A stretch of 64,000 nucleotides of DNA from Pseudomonas psychrophila HA-4 (lineage in GTDB: Bacteria; Pseudomonadota; Gammaproteobacteria; Pseudomonadales; Pseudomonadaceae), in the NCBI RefSeq assembly GCF_000282975.1, contig NZ_ALJC01000075.1, positions 124,001 to 188,000 on the forward strand, given 5' to 3'. The notes under the pieces are model-generated. The model saw only the letters and a program-made list of their open reading frames with translations. It did not search any database and was not told where the DNA came from. This document shows positions 27,258 through 35,397 of this stretch, in pieces. The position numbers and the translations under genes were made by a program. The first letter of the stretch is position 1. Each line of letters opens with the position of its first letter.

Positions 27258-28174
27258 CCCTGCCTCTGTTGGAGCGCGCTCGCCTCGACAGAGGCTGGTG
27301 AAAGCATTTCGCTGAGCACGTTGAACACCGTGAGTTTGACTGCGCTGTCCAGATCCACCCAGGCCAAACCGGTGGTCGCTCTGTAGTCACCCAACGCCAA
27401 CGGTTTAGAGATCACATTGGCGGGCAATGCCCGGCCTGCGTTGGCTGGTAATAAACCGATGCCCAGCCCGGCTGAAACCAGTGCCAACATGGTGGTGAAC
27501 TCACCCAGTTCTGAGCCGATGTGCAGTTGCACGCCGTGGTTGCTTAACGATTGCATCAGTTCGTCATAGAAGCCTGGGGCATAACGTCTGGCGAGGATAA
27601 ACACCGGCACTTGGGCCAGCGCTGTGGCGGGCACGCCGTCACACAGTGCCAGTGGGTGATCGCTGGGCAGCGCAACCACAAAAGTCTCTTGCAACACTTC
27701 GCGGGTGTGAATGCCGGGGATCACCGCTGGTAAACGCATAAGGCCGAAGTCGAGCTGACCATTTTTTAAAGCGGTGGCCTGATCTGGGCCTGGCATGTCC
27801 TTGAGTTCCAACTCAATACGCGGAAAGCGCGTGTGCAGCGTGCGAATCAGTGTGGGCAGCAGCTCCGGCAGCACCGATGAGACAAAGCCAAAGCGCACGC
27901 GGCCTATTTCCCCTCGCCCGCTGGCTTTGGCGACATCGGCTGCATGGGCGGCCTGATGCAAGGTGGCACGCGCTTCGGGCAAGAACACGGCGCCGATATG
28001 CGTGAGCATCACTGAATGCCGATTGCGCTCGAACAGGCGAACGCCCAACTCCTCTTCCAGCATCTTGATTTGCATGCTCAAGGCCGGCTGCACAATGGAC
28101 AGGCGTTGCGCGGCGCGGCCGAAATGCAGTTCTTCCGCCAACGTCACAAATGATCGTAAATGCTTGATTTCCAA
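27254..28174 (-). CDS. LysR-family transcriptional regulator
   Basis: 306-residue regulator with the standard N-terminal winged helix-turn-helix (MEIKHLRSFVTLAEELHFGR, then AAQRLSIVQPALSMQI) and a two-lobe effector domain to the C-terminus. It is divergent from the gluconate 5-dehydrogenase-like SDR and MFS genes, separated by about 200 bases that contain a T-N11-A site, so it most likely controls those genes and itself. The effector is unknown; a sugar acid is a reasonable guess from the targets. Confidence 0.9.
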   Translation of the reverse strand: MEIKHLRSFVTLAEELHFGRAAQRLSIVQPALSMQIKMLEEELGVRLFERNRHSVMLTHIGAVFLPEARATLHQAAHAADVAKASGRGEIGRVRFGFVSSVLPELLPTLIRTLHTRFPRIELELKDMPGPDQATALKNGQLDFGLMRLPAVIPGIHTREVLQETFVVALPSDHPLALCDGVPATALAQVPVFILARRYAPGFYDELMQSLSNHGVQLHIGSELGEFTTMLALVSAGLGIGLLPANAGRALPANVISKPLALGDYRATTGLAWVDLDSAVKLTVFNVLSEMLSPASVEASALQQRQG

Positions 28175-28212
28175 TATGTTGCCCTGCGTTAAACAGCGAT
28201 AAAAGCGTGGTA

Positions 28213-28227
28213 ATCAAAAAATTTGAT
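28213..28227. promoter_or_regulatory. LysR-type operator (T-N11-A palindrome)
   Basis: ATCAAAAAATTTGAT is a near-perfect dyad with the T-N11-A layout of LysR-family sites, 39 bases upstream of the lysR start. Two GATCAC repeats follow within 20 bases toward the SDR gene, fitting a second, weaker activation site. Confidence 0.55.
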
Positions 28228-28375
28228 CACGAGATCACTAATCACGATTGGACGCTGCCGACTGCCTAGGATGAAGTAGCTAAAACGAAGCCAACCCTCT
28301 GTTGGGCGAGCCCAGTTCGGTCCTGCGGGAATGCGGTACAGCCTAAATAATAAATGGCCGTTTGTGGAGAACAGC

Positions 28376-29149
28376 ATGTCATTCAATATCAGCAACTTTC
28401 AGCTTGATGGCCGCCGTGCCTTGATCACCGGCTCAGGTAAGGGCATCGGGCTTGAGTTGGCGCGCGGTTTGGGCGCTGCCGGCGCTACTGTGGTGATCAA
28501 TGATCGCAATATCGACAAAGCCCGTGCCATTGCGAGCCAGTTGTGCGACGAGGGGATCAACGCCGAGTTTGCAGCGTTTGATGTTACCCAGCGCGAACAG
28601 CTTTTCGCGGCAATCAATGCCTTTGAGGCCGATACCGGGGCCATCGATATTCTGATCAACAACGCGGGCATTCAACGCCGCGCGCCGTTGGAAGACTACG
28701 ACGCCAACGACTGGCACGATCTGATGCGGGTCAATCTGGACGGTGTGTTCCATGTCTCACAGGCGGTTGCCCGGCACATGATTGCCCGTGGTCGCGGCAA
28801 GATCATCAATATCTGCTCAGTTCAAAGCGAGTTGGCACGCCCCACCATCGCGCCGTATGCCGCGTCCAAGGGCGCCGTGAAGATGCTGACCAAAGGCATG
28901 TGCGCCGAATGGGCGCGCCATGGCATTCAGGCTAATGGCTTGGCGCCCGGCTACTTTGCAACCGAAATGAACCGCGCACTGGTGGATAACCAGGAGTTTT
29001 CTGAATGGCTGTGCAAGCGCACACCCGCCGGTCGCTGGGGCCGCGTCGAAGAATTGTGTGGTGCTGCGGTTTTCCTAGCCTCTGCGGCTTCAGATTTCAT
29101 CAATGGTCAAACTCTGTTCGTGGATGGCGGCCTGACCAGCGTCGTTTAA
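28376..29149 (+). CDS. SDR oxidoreductase, gluconate 5-dehydrogenase-like (IdnO type)
   Basis: 257-residue SDR very like E. coli IdnO, which interconverts 5-ketogluconate and gluconate with NADPH. Shared blocks are TGSGKGIG, NNAGIQRR, KIINICSVQSEL, YAASKGAVKMLTKGMC, APGYFATEM and WLCKRTPAGRWG. The catalytic tetrad is intact. ATG 28376 is chosen over 28331 because GGAG sits upstream and the homologues begin at this point. The MFS gene follows by 33 bases, so the pair is a small sugar-acid catabolic operon controlled by the divergent LysR protein. The exact polyol or keto acid is not certain. Confidence 0.85.
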   Translation: MSFNISNFQLDGRRALITGSGKGIGLELARGLGAAGATVVINDRNIDKARAIASQLCDEGINAEFAAFDVTQREQLFAAINAFEADTGAIDILINNAGIQRRAPLEDYDANDWHDLMRVNLDGVFHVSQAVARHMIARGRGKIINICSVQSELARPTIAPYAASKGAVKMLTKGMCAEWARHGIQANGLAPGYFATEMNRALVDNQEFSEWLCKRTPAGRWGRVEELCGAAVFLASAASDFINGQTLFVDGGLTSVV

Positions 29150-29182
29150 AAAGCACAAAACAACAATAACAGGGGGATCCCC

Positions 29183-30481
29183 ATGAACACGCTCAAAGAC
29201 CATGCACTGCCGTTAACGGACGTTGGCGCTCCGTTGGTCAAGGCCAAAGGCTTTGCACCCAAACGCTGGCTGTACCTGATTCCGATGATTTTTATCACGT
29301 ATAGCCTCGCTTATCTGGACCGCGCCAACTATGGCTTTGCCAGTGCCGCCGGGATCGAGCACGACCTGGGCATCACCAAAGGCATGTCCTCGCTGATCGG
29401 TGCCCTATTTTTTCTGGGGTACTTTTTCTTCCAGGTGCCGGGAGCGATCTACGCGCAGAAGTACAGCGTGCGCAAATTGGTGTTCTGGAGCCTTATCCTG
29501 TGGGGCTTTTGCGCCATGGCCACGGGGTTGGTGACCAATATCCCGATGCTGATGTTCATTCGGGTGTCGCTGGGGATTGTCGAAGCAGCCGTGATGCCGG
29601 CGATGTTGATCTTTATCAGCAACTGGTTCACCCGTAAAGAGCGCTCGCGGGCCAACACCTTTCTGGTACTGGGTAACCCAGTCACCGTGTTATGGATGTC
29701 GGTGGTCTCGGGTTATCTGATTCAGGCCTGGGGCTGGCGCGAAATGTTTGTGATTGAGGGGGCACCTGCGGTGCTGTGGGCCTTTGTTTGGTGGCGCATG
29801 GCACGGGACAAACCTGAGCAGGTTGACTGGCTGACCCAGCAGGAAAAGACCCAATTGGCAGCGACCCTCGCCGAAGAACAAAAAGGCATGAAGCAGGTGC
29901 GCAATTACCGTCAGGCGTTCACCAGCCCGATTGTGATTCAACTGTGCTGCGTGCACGCGCTGTGGAGCATCGGCGTGTACGGTTTCATCATGTGGTTGCC
30001 GAGCATCATCAAACAGGCCGCAGCGGCCGACATTGTCACCGTTGGCTGGTTGAGTGCCGTGCCCTATGTGGCTGCCGTGGCGGCGATGTTGGTGGTGTCT
30101 TGGGCTTCGGACAAATCGCAGCAGCGTAAACACTTCGTCTGGCCGTTGCTGGCACTCGGCGCCTTGGCTTTCTTCTGTTCGTACCTGCTGGGTTCTGAGC
30201 ACTTTTGGCTATCGTTTGCTTTGCTGACCGTGGCGGGTGCAGCGCTATATGCGCCTTACGGACCGTTCTTTGCGCTGATTCCAGAGATCCTTCCGGCCAA
30301 CGTATTCGGCGGCGCTATTGGCCTGATCAATGCCTGCGGTGCACTGGGAGCCTTTGTCGGCTCGTGGATTGTCGGCTACCTGATCGGTCTCACGGGCAAC
30401 CCTGGCGCGGCGTATATCTTCATGACGGTCGGCGTGTTGTCTTCTGCATTGTTAATGGCGTGGGTCAACGTTCGTCGTTAA
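29183..30481 (+). CDS. MFS transporter, anion:cation symporter (sugar-acid) type
   Basis: 432-residue, 12-helix major-facilitator protein. The family-specific opening YSLAYLDRANYGFASAAG and the loop-8 region are typical of the ACS group that takes up hexonates, tartrate and similar acids. A long cytoplasmic loop lies near residues 210-240. A strong site (CAGGGGGATCCCC) precedes the ATG. Probable partner of the IdnO-like SDR, importing gluconate, idonate or a keto-acid; the substrate cannot be told from sequence. Confidence 0.86.
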   Translation: MNTLKDHALPLTDVGAPLVKAKGFAPKRWLYLIPMIFITYSLAYLDRANYGFASAAGIEHDLGITKGMSSLIGALFFLGYFFFQVPGAIYAQKYSVRKLVFWSLILWGFCAMATGLVTNIPMLMFIRVSLGIVEAAVMPAMLIFISNWFTRKERSRANTFLVLGNPVTVLWMSVVSGYLIQAWGWREMFVIEGAPAVLWAFVWWRMARDKPEQVDWLTQQEKTQLAATLAEEQKGMKQVRNYRQAFTSPIVIQLCCVHALWSIGVYGFIMWLPSIIKQAAAADIVTVGWLSAVPYVAAVAAMLVVSWASDKSQQRKHFVWPLLALGALAFFCSYLLGSEHFWLSFALLTVAGAALYAPYGPFFALIPEILPANVFGGAIGLINACGALGAFVGSWIVGYLIGLTGNPGAAYIFMTVGVLSSALLMAWVNVRR

Positions 30482-30505
30482 CTCTGCGGGCAAAGCGCCG
30501 TAAAC

Positions 30506-30538
30506 AGGCGGCGTCTTGGTTATGACCGGGCGCCGCCT
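30506..30538 (+). terminator. GC-rich hairpin after the MFS gene
   Basis: Arms AGGCGGCG and CGCCGCCT with a 17-base loop, about 25 bases after the stop. No T tract follows, so this may be only a stabilising hairpin. Confidence 0.4.
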
Positions 30539-30666
30539 CATCAACCCGTTTAACACCTCGCCGACGGGTCGGTTTATTGGGAATATTTCTCAAAGGGATG
30601 ACAAAGCGCTGCGGAGACGTTATAAGGTAACAATATCTTGTGCCTCTCCTTGCGTGTGAATCCTCA

Positions 30667-31830
30667 ATGTCGATAGCTCTACAAGCACCTCCTCCAAGTC
30701 AACGCCTGCTGTCCATCGATGCCCTGCGGGGCTTGGTGATTATCTTTATGCTGCTGGACCATGTGCGCGAGACGTTCTTCTTGCATCGCCAGGTGGTCGA
30801 CCCGATGAACATCGATGTCACCGAACCTGCACTGTTTTTCAGTCGCACGCTGGCGCATTTGTGTGCGCCGGTGTTTGTTTTGCTGACTGGATTGTCGGCG
30901 TATCTGTACGGCGAGAAATATCAGGGCACACGCGACGTTTCGGCATTCTTGTTCAAGCGCGGGCTGTTTTTGGTGGTGCTGGAGTTCACACTGGTGAACT
31001 TCGCATGGACGTTCCAATTTCCGCCCACGGTGATTTACCTGCAAGTGATCTGGGCCATTGGTGTCAGCATGATTGCCCTTGCAGCGCTGGTCTGGCTGCC
31101 ACGCCCAGTGCTGTTGTTACTCGCTATCGTGATCATCGCCGGGCACAACCTGCTCGATAACCTGCATTTTACTGACGGCTCGGTGCTGCATGTGCCGTGG
31201 GCAATTTTGCATGATCGCGGCTGGATCGAGTTTTCGGACAGCTTGCGCCTGCGTACTTCCTACCCAGTGTTGCCGTGGATCGGGGTCATCGCGCTGGGCT
31301 ATTGCATCGGCCCATGGTTTGCACGCTCAGCCTCGCCAGCCCTGCGTCAGCGTTATCTGTTTCTGGCTGGGACAGGTGCCCTACTCGGCTTTGTCGCGCT
31401 GCGCCTGCTTAATGGCTATGGCGAAGCGCAATGGAGTGGCTACAGCAACGTGACGCAAACCCTGATGAGCTTTTTCAACATCACCAAATACCCGCCTTCA
31501 CTGCTGTTTTTGACCTTGACCTTAGGCGTTGGCCTGCTGCTGTTGCTAGGGTTTGAACGCGCCGGGCAACGCCGCTGGATTCGCACTCTGGCGGTATTTG
31601 GCGCGGCGCCGATGTTCTTCTATCTGCTGCACTTGTACGTTCTTAAAGTGCTGTATGTGGTGTGCGTTGGCCTATTTGGCCTGAATCAGGGTAACTACTT
31701 CGGTTTTGACGGCATCGGTGCGGTGTGGCTTTCGGCCGTTTTGTTGGCGACTGCGCTTTATCTGCCGGTGCGCTGGTTTGCTGCGTTGAAGGCACGTCGC
31801 CGAGATATTTCATGGCTGAAATACTTCTGA
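30667..31830 (+). CDS. Membrane acyltransferase-like protein (DUF1624 family)
   Basis: 387-residue multi-pass inner-membrane protein of the DUF1624/heparan-alpha-glucosaminide N-acetyltransferase-like family. The opening RLLSIDALRGLVIIFMLLDH is the family signature: an R-GL helix followed by the conserved D-H pair. Further helices run through to the end. These enzymes move acyl groups across membranes, but no substrate is known here. ATG 30667 is preferred over GTG 30640 from the family start. No operon partner is adjacent. Confidence 0.8.
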   Translation: MSIALQAPPPSQRLLSIDALRGLVIIFMLLDHVRETFFLHRQVVDPMNIDVTEPALFFSRTLAHLCAPVFVLLTGLSAYLYGEKYQGTRDVSAFLFKRGLFLVVLEFTLVNFAWTFQFPPTVIYLQVIWAIGVSMIALAALVWLPRPVLLLLAIVIIAGHNLLDNLHFTDGSVLHVPWAILHDRGWIEFSDSLRLRTSYPVLPWIGVIALGYCIGPWFARSASPALRQRYLFLAGTGALLGFVALRLLNGYGEAQWSGYSNVTQTLMSFFNITKYPPSLLFLTLTLGVGLLLLLGFERAGQRRWIRTLAVFGAAPMFFYLLHLYVLKVLYVVCVGLFGLNQGNYFGFDGIGAVWLSAVLLATALYLPVRWFAALKARRRDISWLKYF

Positions 31831-31871
31831 TTCGGACATTTTCTCCAGTGAGTGCATTGTTGCTCGCTCAA

Positions 31872-31925
31872 CTCTTTAGGCCCGCGCTTTGAAGGTCAAA
31901 AGCGCGCGTCCTGAGAGGTTTTTTT
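31872..31925 (+). terminator. Hairpin with T tract before pseudoazurin
   Basis: A long stem has outer arms CTCTTTAGG/CCTGAGAG and inner arms CGCGCTTT/AAAGCGCG, followed by seven T (31919-31925). It can end the acyltransferase mRNA, yet it stops only 20 bases before the pseudoazurin start. Either the copper operon has a promoter inside it or this is a leader attenuator. Confidence 0.7.
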
Positions 31926-31945
31926 GATTTTATGGACAGCCAGAC

Positions 31946-32386
31946 ATGCGTATTTCATCCCTGATCTTCTTGCTGGCAACCGCCCTGCTTGGCTCGTCAG
32001 CGTGGGCCCAGACTTATGAAGTGAAGATGCTCACTCGAACGGCAACCGCTGGCATGGTGTTTGAACCGGACTATTTGCAGATTGCCCCCGGCGATACGGT
32101 CAAATTCGTGCCCACGCACAGTGGCCACAATGCGGCGACGTTGCCTGAGCTGTTGCCTGAGGGCGCTCAGTCCTTTCAAGGCAAGATCGATCAACAGATC
32201 GAACAGACCTTCTCCATCCCAGGGCTATACGGCATCCAATGCACTCCACACCTGGCGATGGGCATGGTGATGCTAATTCAGGTCGGTGAGCCGGACGCTC
32301 AGGCAGCGCAACTGCCAGCGAAGTTGCCCAAGCGCGCATTGGATCGCATGAACGCCGCCCTGCAAAAACAGCGGGCTGAACAATGA
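31946..32386 (+). CDS. Pseudoazurin (type 1 copper protein)
   Basis: Periplasmic blue-copper electron carrier of 146 residues with a signal peptide ending at SAWA-QT. The type 1 copper ligands are visible as His61 (HSGHNA), Cys99, His102 and Met107 (CTPHLAMGM). Pseudoazurins pass electrons to nitrite reductases, oxidases and peroxidases. No denitrification genes are in the window. The gene overlaps the porin gene by 4 bases, so the two are translationally coupled. Confidence 0.92.
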   Translation: MRISSLIFLLATALLGSSAWAQTYEVKMLTRTATAGMVFEPDYLQIAPGDTVKFVPTHSGHNAATLPELLPEGAQSFQGKIDQQIEQTFSIPGLYGIQCTPHLAMGMVMLIQVGEPDAQAAQLPAKLPKRALDRMNAALQKQRAEQ

Positions 32387-33726
32387 CGGCAGTTGGCATG
32401 CGCTCAGCAATTCTGATGGCCCTCGCCAGCCCCATGGCACTGGCTGACTCTGCGCAATCCCAGGCCAATGGCTTTGTCGAAGACAGCACGTGGGCTGTGA
32501 TCAACCGCATGGGCTACGACCATCGAGGCTACCGGCACGGCGCGAGTAACAGCGGTGCGCGCAATGCCTACAAGGCCAAGACCGAGCGTAACGGTTTTGC
32601 CGAGGAATGGGCCTACGGTTTGATGGGGACGTTGCAGTCCGGTTTTACCCAGGGAATGATCGGTGTGGGCGTCGATGCGCACGCCTACCTTGGGGTCAAA
32701 TTGGACAGTGGCGGCGGCCGTGCAGGCAAAGCCCGCTTGCTTGAGCTGGATAACGACGGCTACCCCAAAGACACCTATGGTCGGGGTGGCGCGGCAATCA
32801 AGCTGCGGCTATCCAATACTGTGGTCTCCTATGGCGAACAGCGGGTCAAGACCCCAGTGTTCAGTTCGTCCGACAGCCGTTTGCTGCCAGAGACCGCCAC
32901 CGGAGTGTTTGTCACTAGCAACGAATTCAATGCCTTGAAAATAGTGGGTGGGCACTTCACCGCAAGCACCGACCGCAACGCCAGCAGCCACGACCAGGGC
33001 TTAGTGGTGAACTACTCGAACGGTCCCAAAGGCGATGCTTTTGACCTGGCCGGTGTGGTCTACACCCCAAGCAAACAACTCAGCGCCAGCCTTTACACCT
33101 CACGCTACGAAGACACCTGGAACCAGCAGTACATGGGTGCCCTATTGAGCCAGCCGATCGATGAAAACCGCGCGCTGACGTTCACCTTCAACCTGTACCG
33201 CACGACCGATGAAGGCCGGGCGCTGTCGGGCAATATCGACAACACTGCGTGGAGCCTGATGAGCACGTACGCTCAAGGCCCGCACAGTTTCAGTTTGGGT
33301 TATCAGAAGGTGCACGGTGACACGCCGTTCGATTACGTGACCCGTGGAGCCATTTTTATTACCAACTCGGTGCAATTGTCTGACTTCAGCGCGCCCAATG
33401 AGCAGTCGTGGCAAGCCCGCTACGATCTCGACATGTCGCCATGGAACCTACAGGGGTTGATGCTCAGTGCCGCTTATGTGCGCGGAAGTGATATCAACGG
33501 CAGCCATGTGGATCCCAACGGAGGTTATGCCTATTTGGGTTATGGCGAAGGCGGTAAACACTGGGAGCGCGATCTTGAGGCGCGCTATGTGGTGCAGAGC
33601 GGTGCTGCCAAGGGCACCATTATGTCGTTGCGCCATAACGTGCATCGTGGCAACACCGCACAGGCCGAACTGGACACAGACCAGATTCGCCTGGCGATTG
33701 AATACCCGTTGACCGGGCGTTTCTAA
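32383..33726 (+). CDS. OprD-family outer-membrane porin
   Basis: 447-residue outer-membrane protein with a short signal peptide ending near MALADSA. The OprD family opening is present as FVEDSTWAVINRMGYDHRGY, and the barrel ends in EYPLTGRF with a C-terminal phenylalanine. OprD-type channels take up amino acids, peptides or small organic acids. Coupling to pseudoazurin is unusual and hints at a role in copper or a copper-linked solute, but this is inference. The stop directly abuts that of the convergent PCu(A)C gene. Confidence 0.88.
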   Translation: MTAVGMRSAILMALASPMALADSAQSQANGFVEDSTWAVINRMGYDHRGYRHGASNSGARNAYKAKTERNGFAEEWAYGLMGTLQSGFTQGMIGVGVDAHAYLGVKLDSGGGRAGKARLLELDNDGYPKDTYGRGGAAIKLRLSNTVVSYGEQRVKTPVFSSSDSRLLPETATGVFVTSNEFNALKIVGGHFTASTDRNASSHDQGLVVNYSNGPKGDAFDLAGVVYTPSKQLSASLYTSRYEDTWNQQYMGALLSQPIDENRALTFTFNLYRTTDEGRALSGNIDNTAWSLMSTYAQGPHSFSLGYQKVHGDTPFDYVTRGAIFITNSVQLSDFSAPNEQSWQARYDLDMSPWNLQGLMLSAAYVRGSDINGSHVDPNGGYAYLGYGEGGKHWERDLEARYVVQSGAAKGTIMSLRHNVHRGNTAQAELDTDQIRLAIEYPLTGRF

Positions 33727-34203
33727 TCAGTGAGCGGCGCCGTGGTCATGCATGTCCATGTCCATCGGCATGCTGTTCAACGCACGGGCCTGGGCGTTGA
33801 CTTCAATCGACTCTTTGACGCCTTTGGCATCTTCAACGATTAAGGTCAGCGGCACCTGATCGCCGTCTTTAACCTGGGCCACCAGGTCAATCAGCATCAC
33901 GTGATACCCCTCGGGTTCGATGTTCACGGTTTTGCCAGCAGGCAACACTACAAACGGCACCGCTTGCATGCTCATCACGTCGTTTTTCATGGTCGATTCG
34001 TGAATCTGCACGGTCTTGGCCACCGCAGATTTGACCTCAACCAGTTTGCTGTCAGTGCTCGACGTAATGTGCATAAAAGCACCGGTCGTAGGCTGGCCGG
34101 CAACGGTGGCGCGAACCCAGGCATCGTCGACTTGGGTTTGCGCTGAAACGTGCAGGCTCAGGCCCAGGAGTGACAGCAACAACAAGCGATTCACAGGTTT
34201 CAT
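33727..34203 (-). CDS. Periplasmic copper chaperone PCu(A)C
   Basis: 158-residue secreted copper chaperone with a signal peptide ending near HVSAQTQ. The family motif H-x10-M-x21-H-x-M is exact: His68, Met79, His101 and Met103. It ends in a Met/His-rich tail (MPMDMDMHDHGAAH) that may add copper-binding capacity. It delivers Cu(I) to the CuA or CuB site of haem-copper oxidases, usually with SCO. ATG 34203 is preferred to the in-frame codon at 34272 because it leaves a clean signal peptide. It follows the SCO gene by 29 bases. Confidence 0.92.
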   Translation of the reverse strand: MKPVNRLLLLSLLGLSLHVSAQTQVDDAWVRATVAGQPTTGAFMHITSSTDSKLVEVKSAVAKTVQIHESTMKNDVMSMQAVPFVVLPAGKTVNIEPEGYHVMLIDLVAQVKDGDQVPLTLIVEDAKGVKESIEVNAQARALNSMPMDMDMHDHGAAH

Positions 34204-34232
34204 AACACGTGCTCTTTGAAAAGGAACATTGA

Positions 34233-34838
34233 TTAGCAGACCGACATCACTGTTAACAGGTCCTCGGTGCACTGTTTTGCCGACAGTGAAGGCGACAGGC
34301 CCAGGCGCAGCACGCCACGGGTGTCAAACACAAAACTGGTGGCGGTGTGCGACAAGGTGTACGACGATCCGGTCGGGATTTTTTCGTAAAACACCTTGAA
34401 CTCCTTGGCCGTGGCGGCGGTTTCTTCCAGGGTGCCGGACAGCGCAATAAAGCTTGGGTCGAAGGCTTTGACGTACGCATCCAGCATCGCCGGAGTGTCA
34501 CGCTCCGGGTCCAGTGTAATAAAGACCACCTGCAGGCGATCACCGTCCGGCCCCATCATCTTCTTGATTTGCGCGGCGCGGGCCAAGGCGGTCGGGCATA
34601 CGGCCGGGCATTGGGTGAAGCCGAAGAAAATCATCGGCATCATGCCGCGAAAGCTGCCGAGCATCATTTCGTTGCCCTGGGCGTCTCGAAGCTTGAACTT
34701 GCGCCCCAGAATCTCATTGCTCAGGTCTTTACCGTATTTGTACGACAAGCCACTGCCCGGGTCACAACCGGCCAACACGCCGAGACTGAGCAAGCCAAGA
34801 CCGGCAACCACATGGCGGCGAGTCAGTAATGCATTCAT
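34233..34838 (-). CDS. SCO1/SenC/PrrC-family copper-handling lipoprotein
   Basis: 201-residue thioredoxin-fold protein with a lipobox (GVLAGC, Cys25) after a twin-arginine-like TRRHVVAGLG. The copper/redox site is Cys77-x3-Cys81 (CPAVC) with His164 (TLSHTAT). SCO proteins bind copper and help assemble the CuA centre of cytochrome oxidase. It is transcribed ahead of the PCu(A)C gene, forming a copper-delivery pair that converges on the pseudoazurin-porin pair. It also ends in CTEDLLTVMSVC with two extra cysteines. Confidence 0.9.
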   Translation of the reverse strand: MNALLTRRHVVAGLGLLSLGVLAGCDPGSGLSYKYGKDLSNEILGRKFKLRDAQGNEMMLGSFRGMMPMIFFGFTQCPAVCPTALARAAQIKKMMGPDGDRLQVVFITLDPERDTPAMLDAYVKAFDPSFIALSGTLEETAATAKEFKVFYEKIPTGSSYTLSHTATSFVFDTRGVLRLGLSPSLSAKQCTEDLLTVMSVC

Positions 34839-35397
34839 GTCAGGTTCCTTTAAGCGGTGCGGCTCTTAAAAGCCACACCTTTGCCCCGCGCAGTAGGCGA
34901 CAGGTGTGCGCGCTGCTCGACTAATGGACCGGCCATTACCCGTTTGCGCACGATTGCTGTGGGGTAAACGCGTTTCATGGGCGCCGAATCTACCATTGTC
35001 CCGACTACCTCGCACAGCGACTGCGCCCAGTTGTGGTGCACGTCTACGCCCAACGCCAGTAAAACCGGGCGACACGGACAGCCTGCGACAAATCGACTCA
35101 GGGCTGGCCGCGAAAAGCCGTGGCGCCGAGGCTGGCAATCTCAGTAAAAAGTCAAATCAAGTAAGGTTTCGTGAAGTTTCGCGGATTGCTGCAACAGAGA
35201 ATACCTATCACTTCATTTATGTGTCTGCATGAACGCTTCGGGCCTCTCTAAAGATCGTCGCCAACACAAGCGACTGGCTACGTCCGTCGGCATCGCAGGC
35301 CTGCATTTTTTTCACATCACCTTCACCTCGCCTCTACCCGCCGCCCTTTACCGTGCCCGCCATAAATCACGTCCAGTAGGGCTCGCAGGTGGAATGC
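34839..35397. other. Gene-free spacer between SCO and arnT
   Basis: About 560 bases between divergent genes. The frames present have poor codon usage and no ribosome-binding sites. It contains a direct repeat GTTTCG-N4-GTTTCG (35166-35181) and, nearer arnT, TTTTTTTCACA with a second TTCACC 11 bases later (35306-35327). It is probably promoter DNA for both directions. Confidence 0.5.
35306..35327 (+). promoter_or_regulatory. Candidate response-regulator site upstream of arnT
   Basis: Seven T then CAC form TTTTTTTCACA, followed by TTCACC 11 bases after the TTCACA. The layout is like the ColR box (..TTTTTCAC) that I remember from P. putida, and like the repeats between the two-component genes and the RND pump at 45825-45861. 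Confidence 0.35.

Noticed and set aside
34866..35232. Short frames in the SCO-arnT spacer
   Set aside because: Arg/Ala/Ser-rich shadows on both strands with no ribosome-binding sites or protein-like composition.
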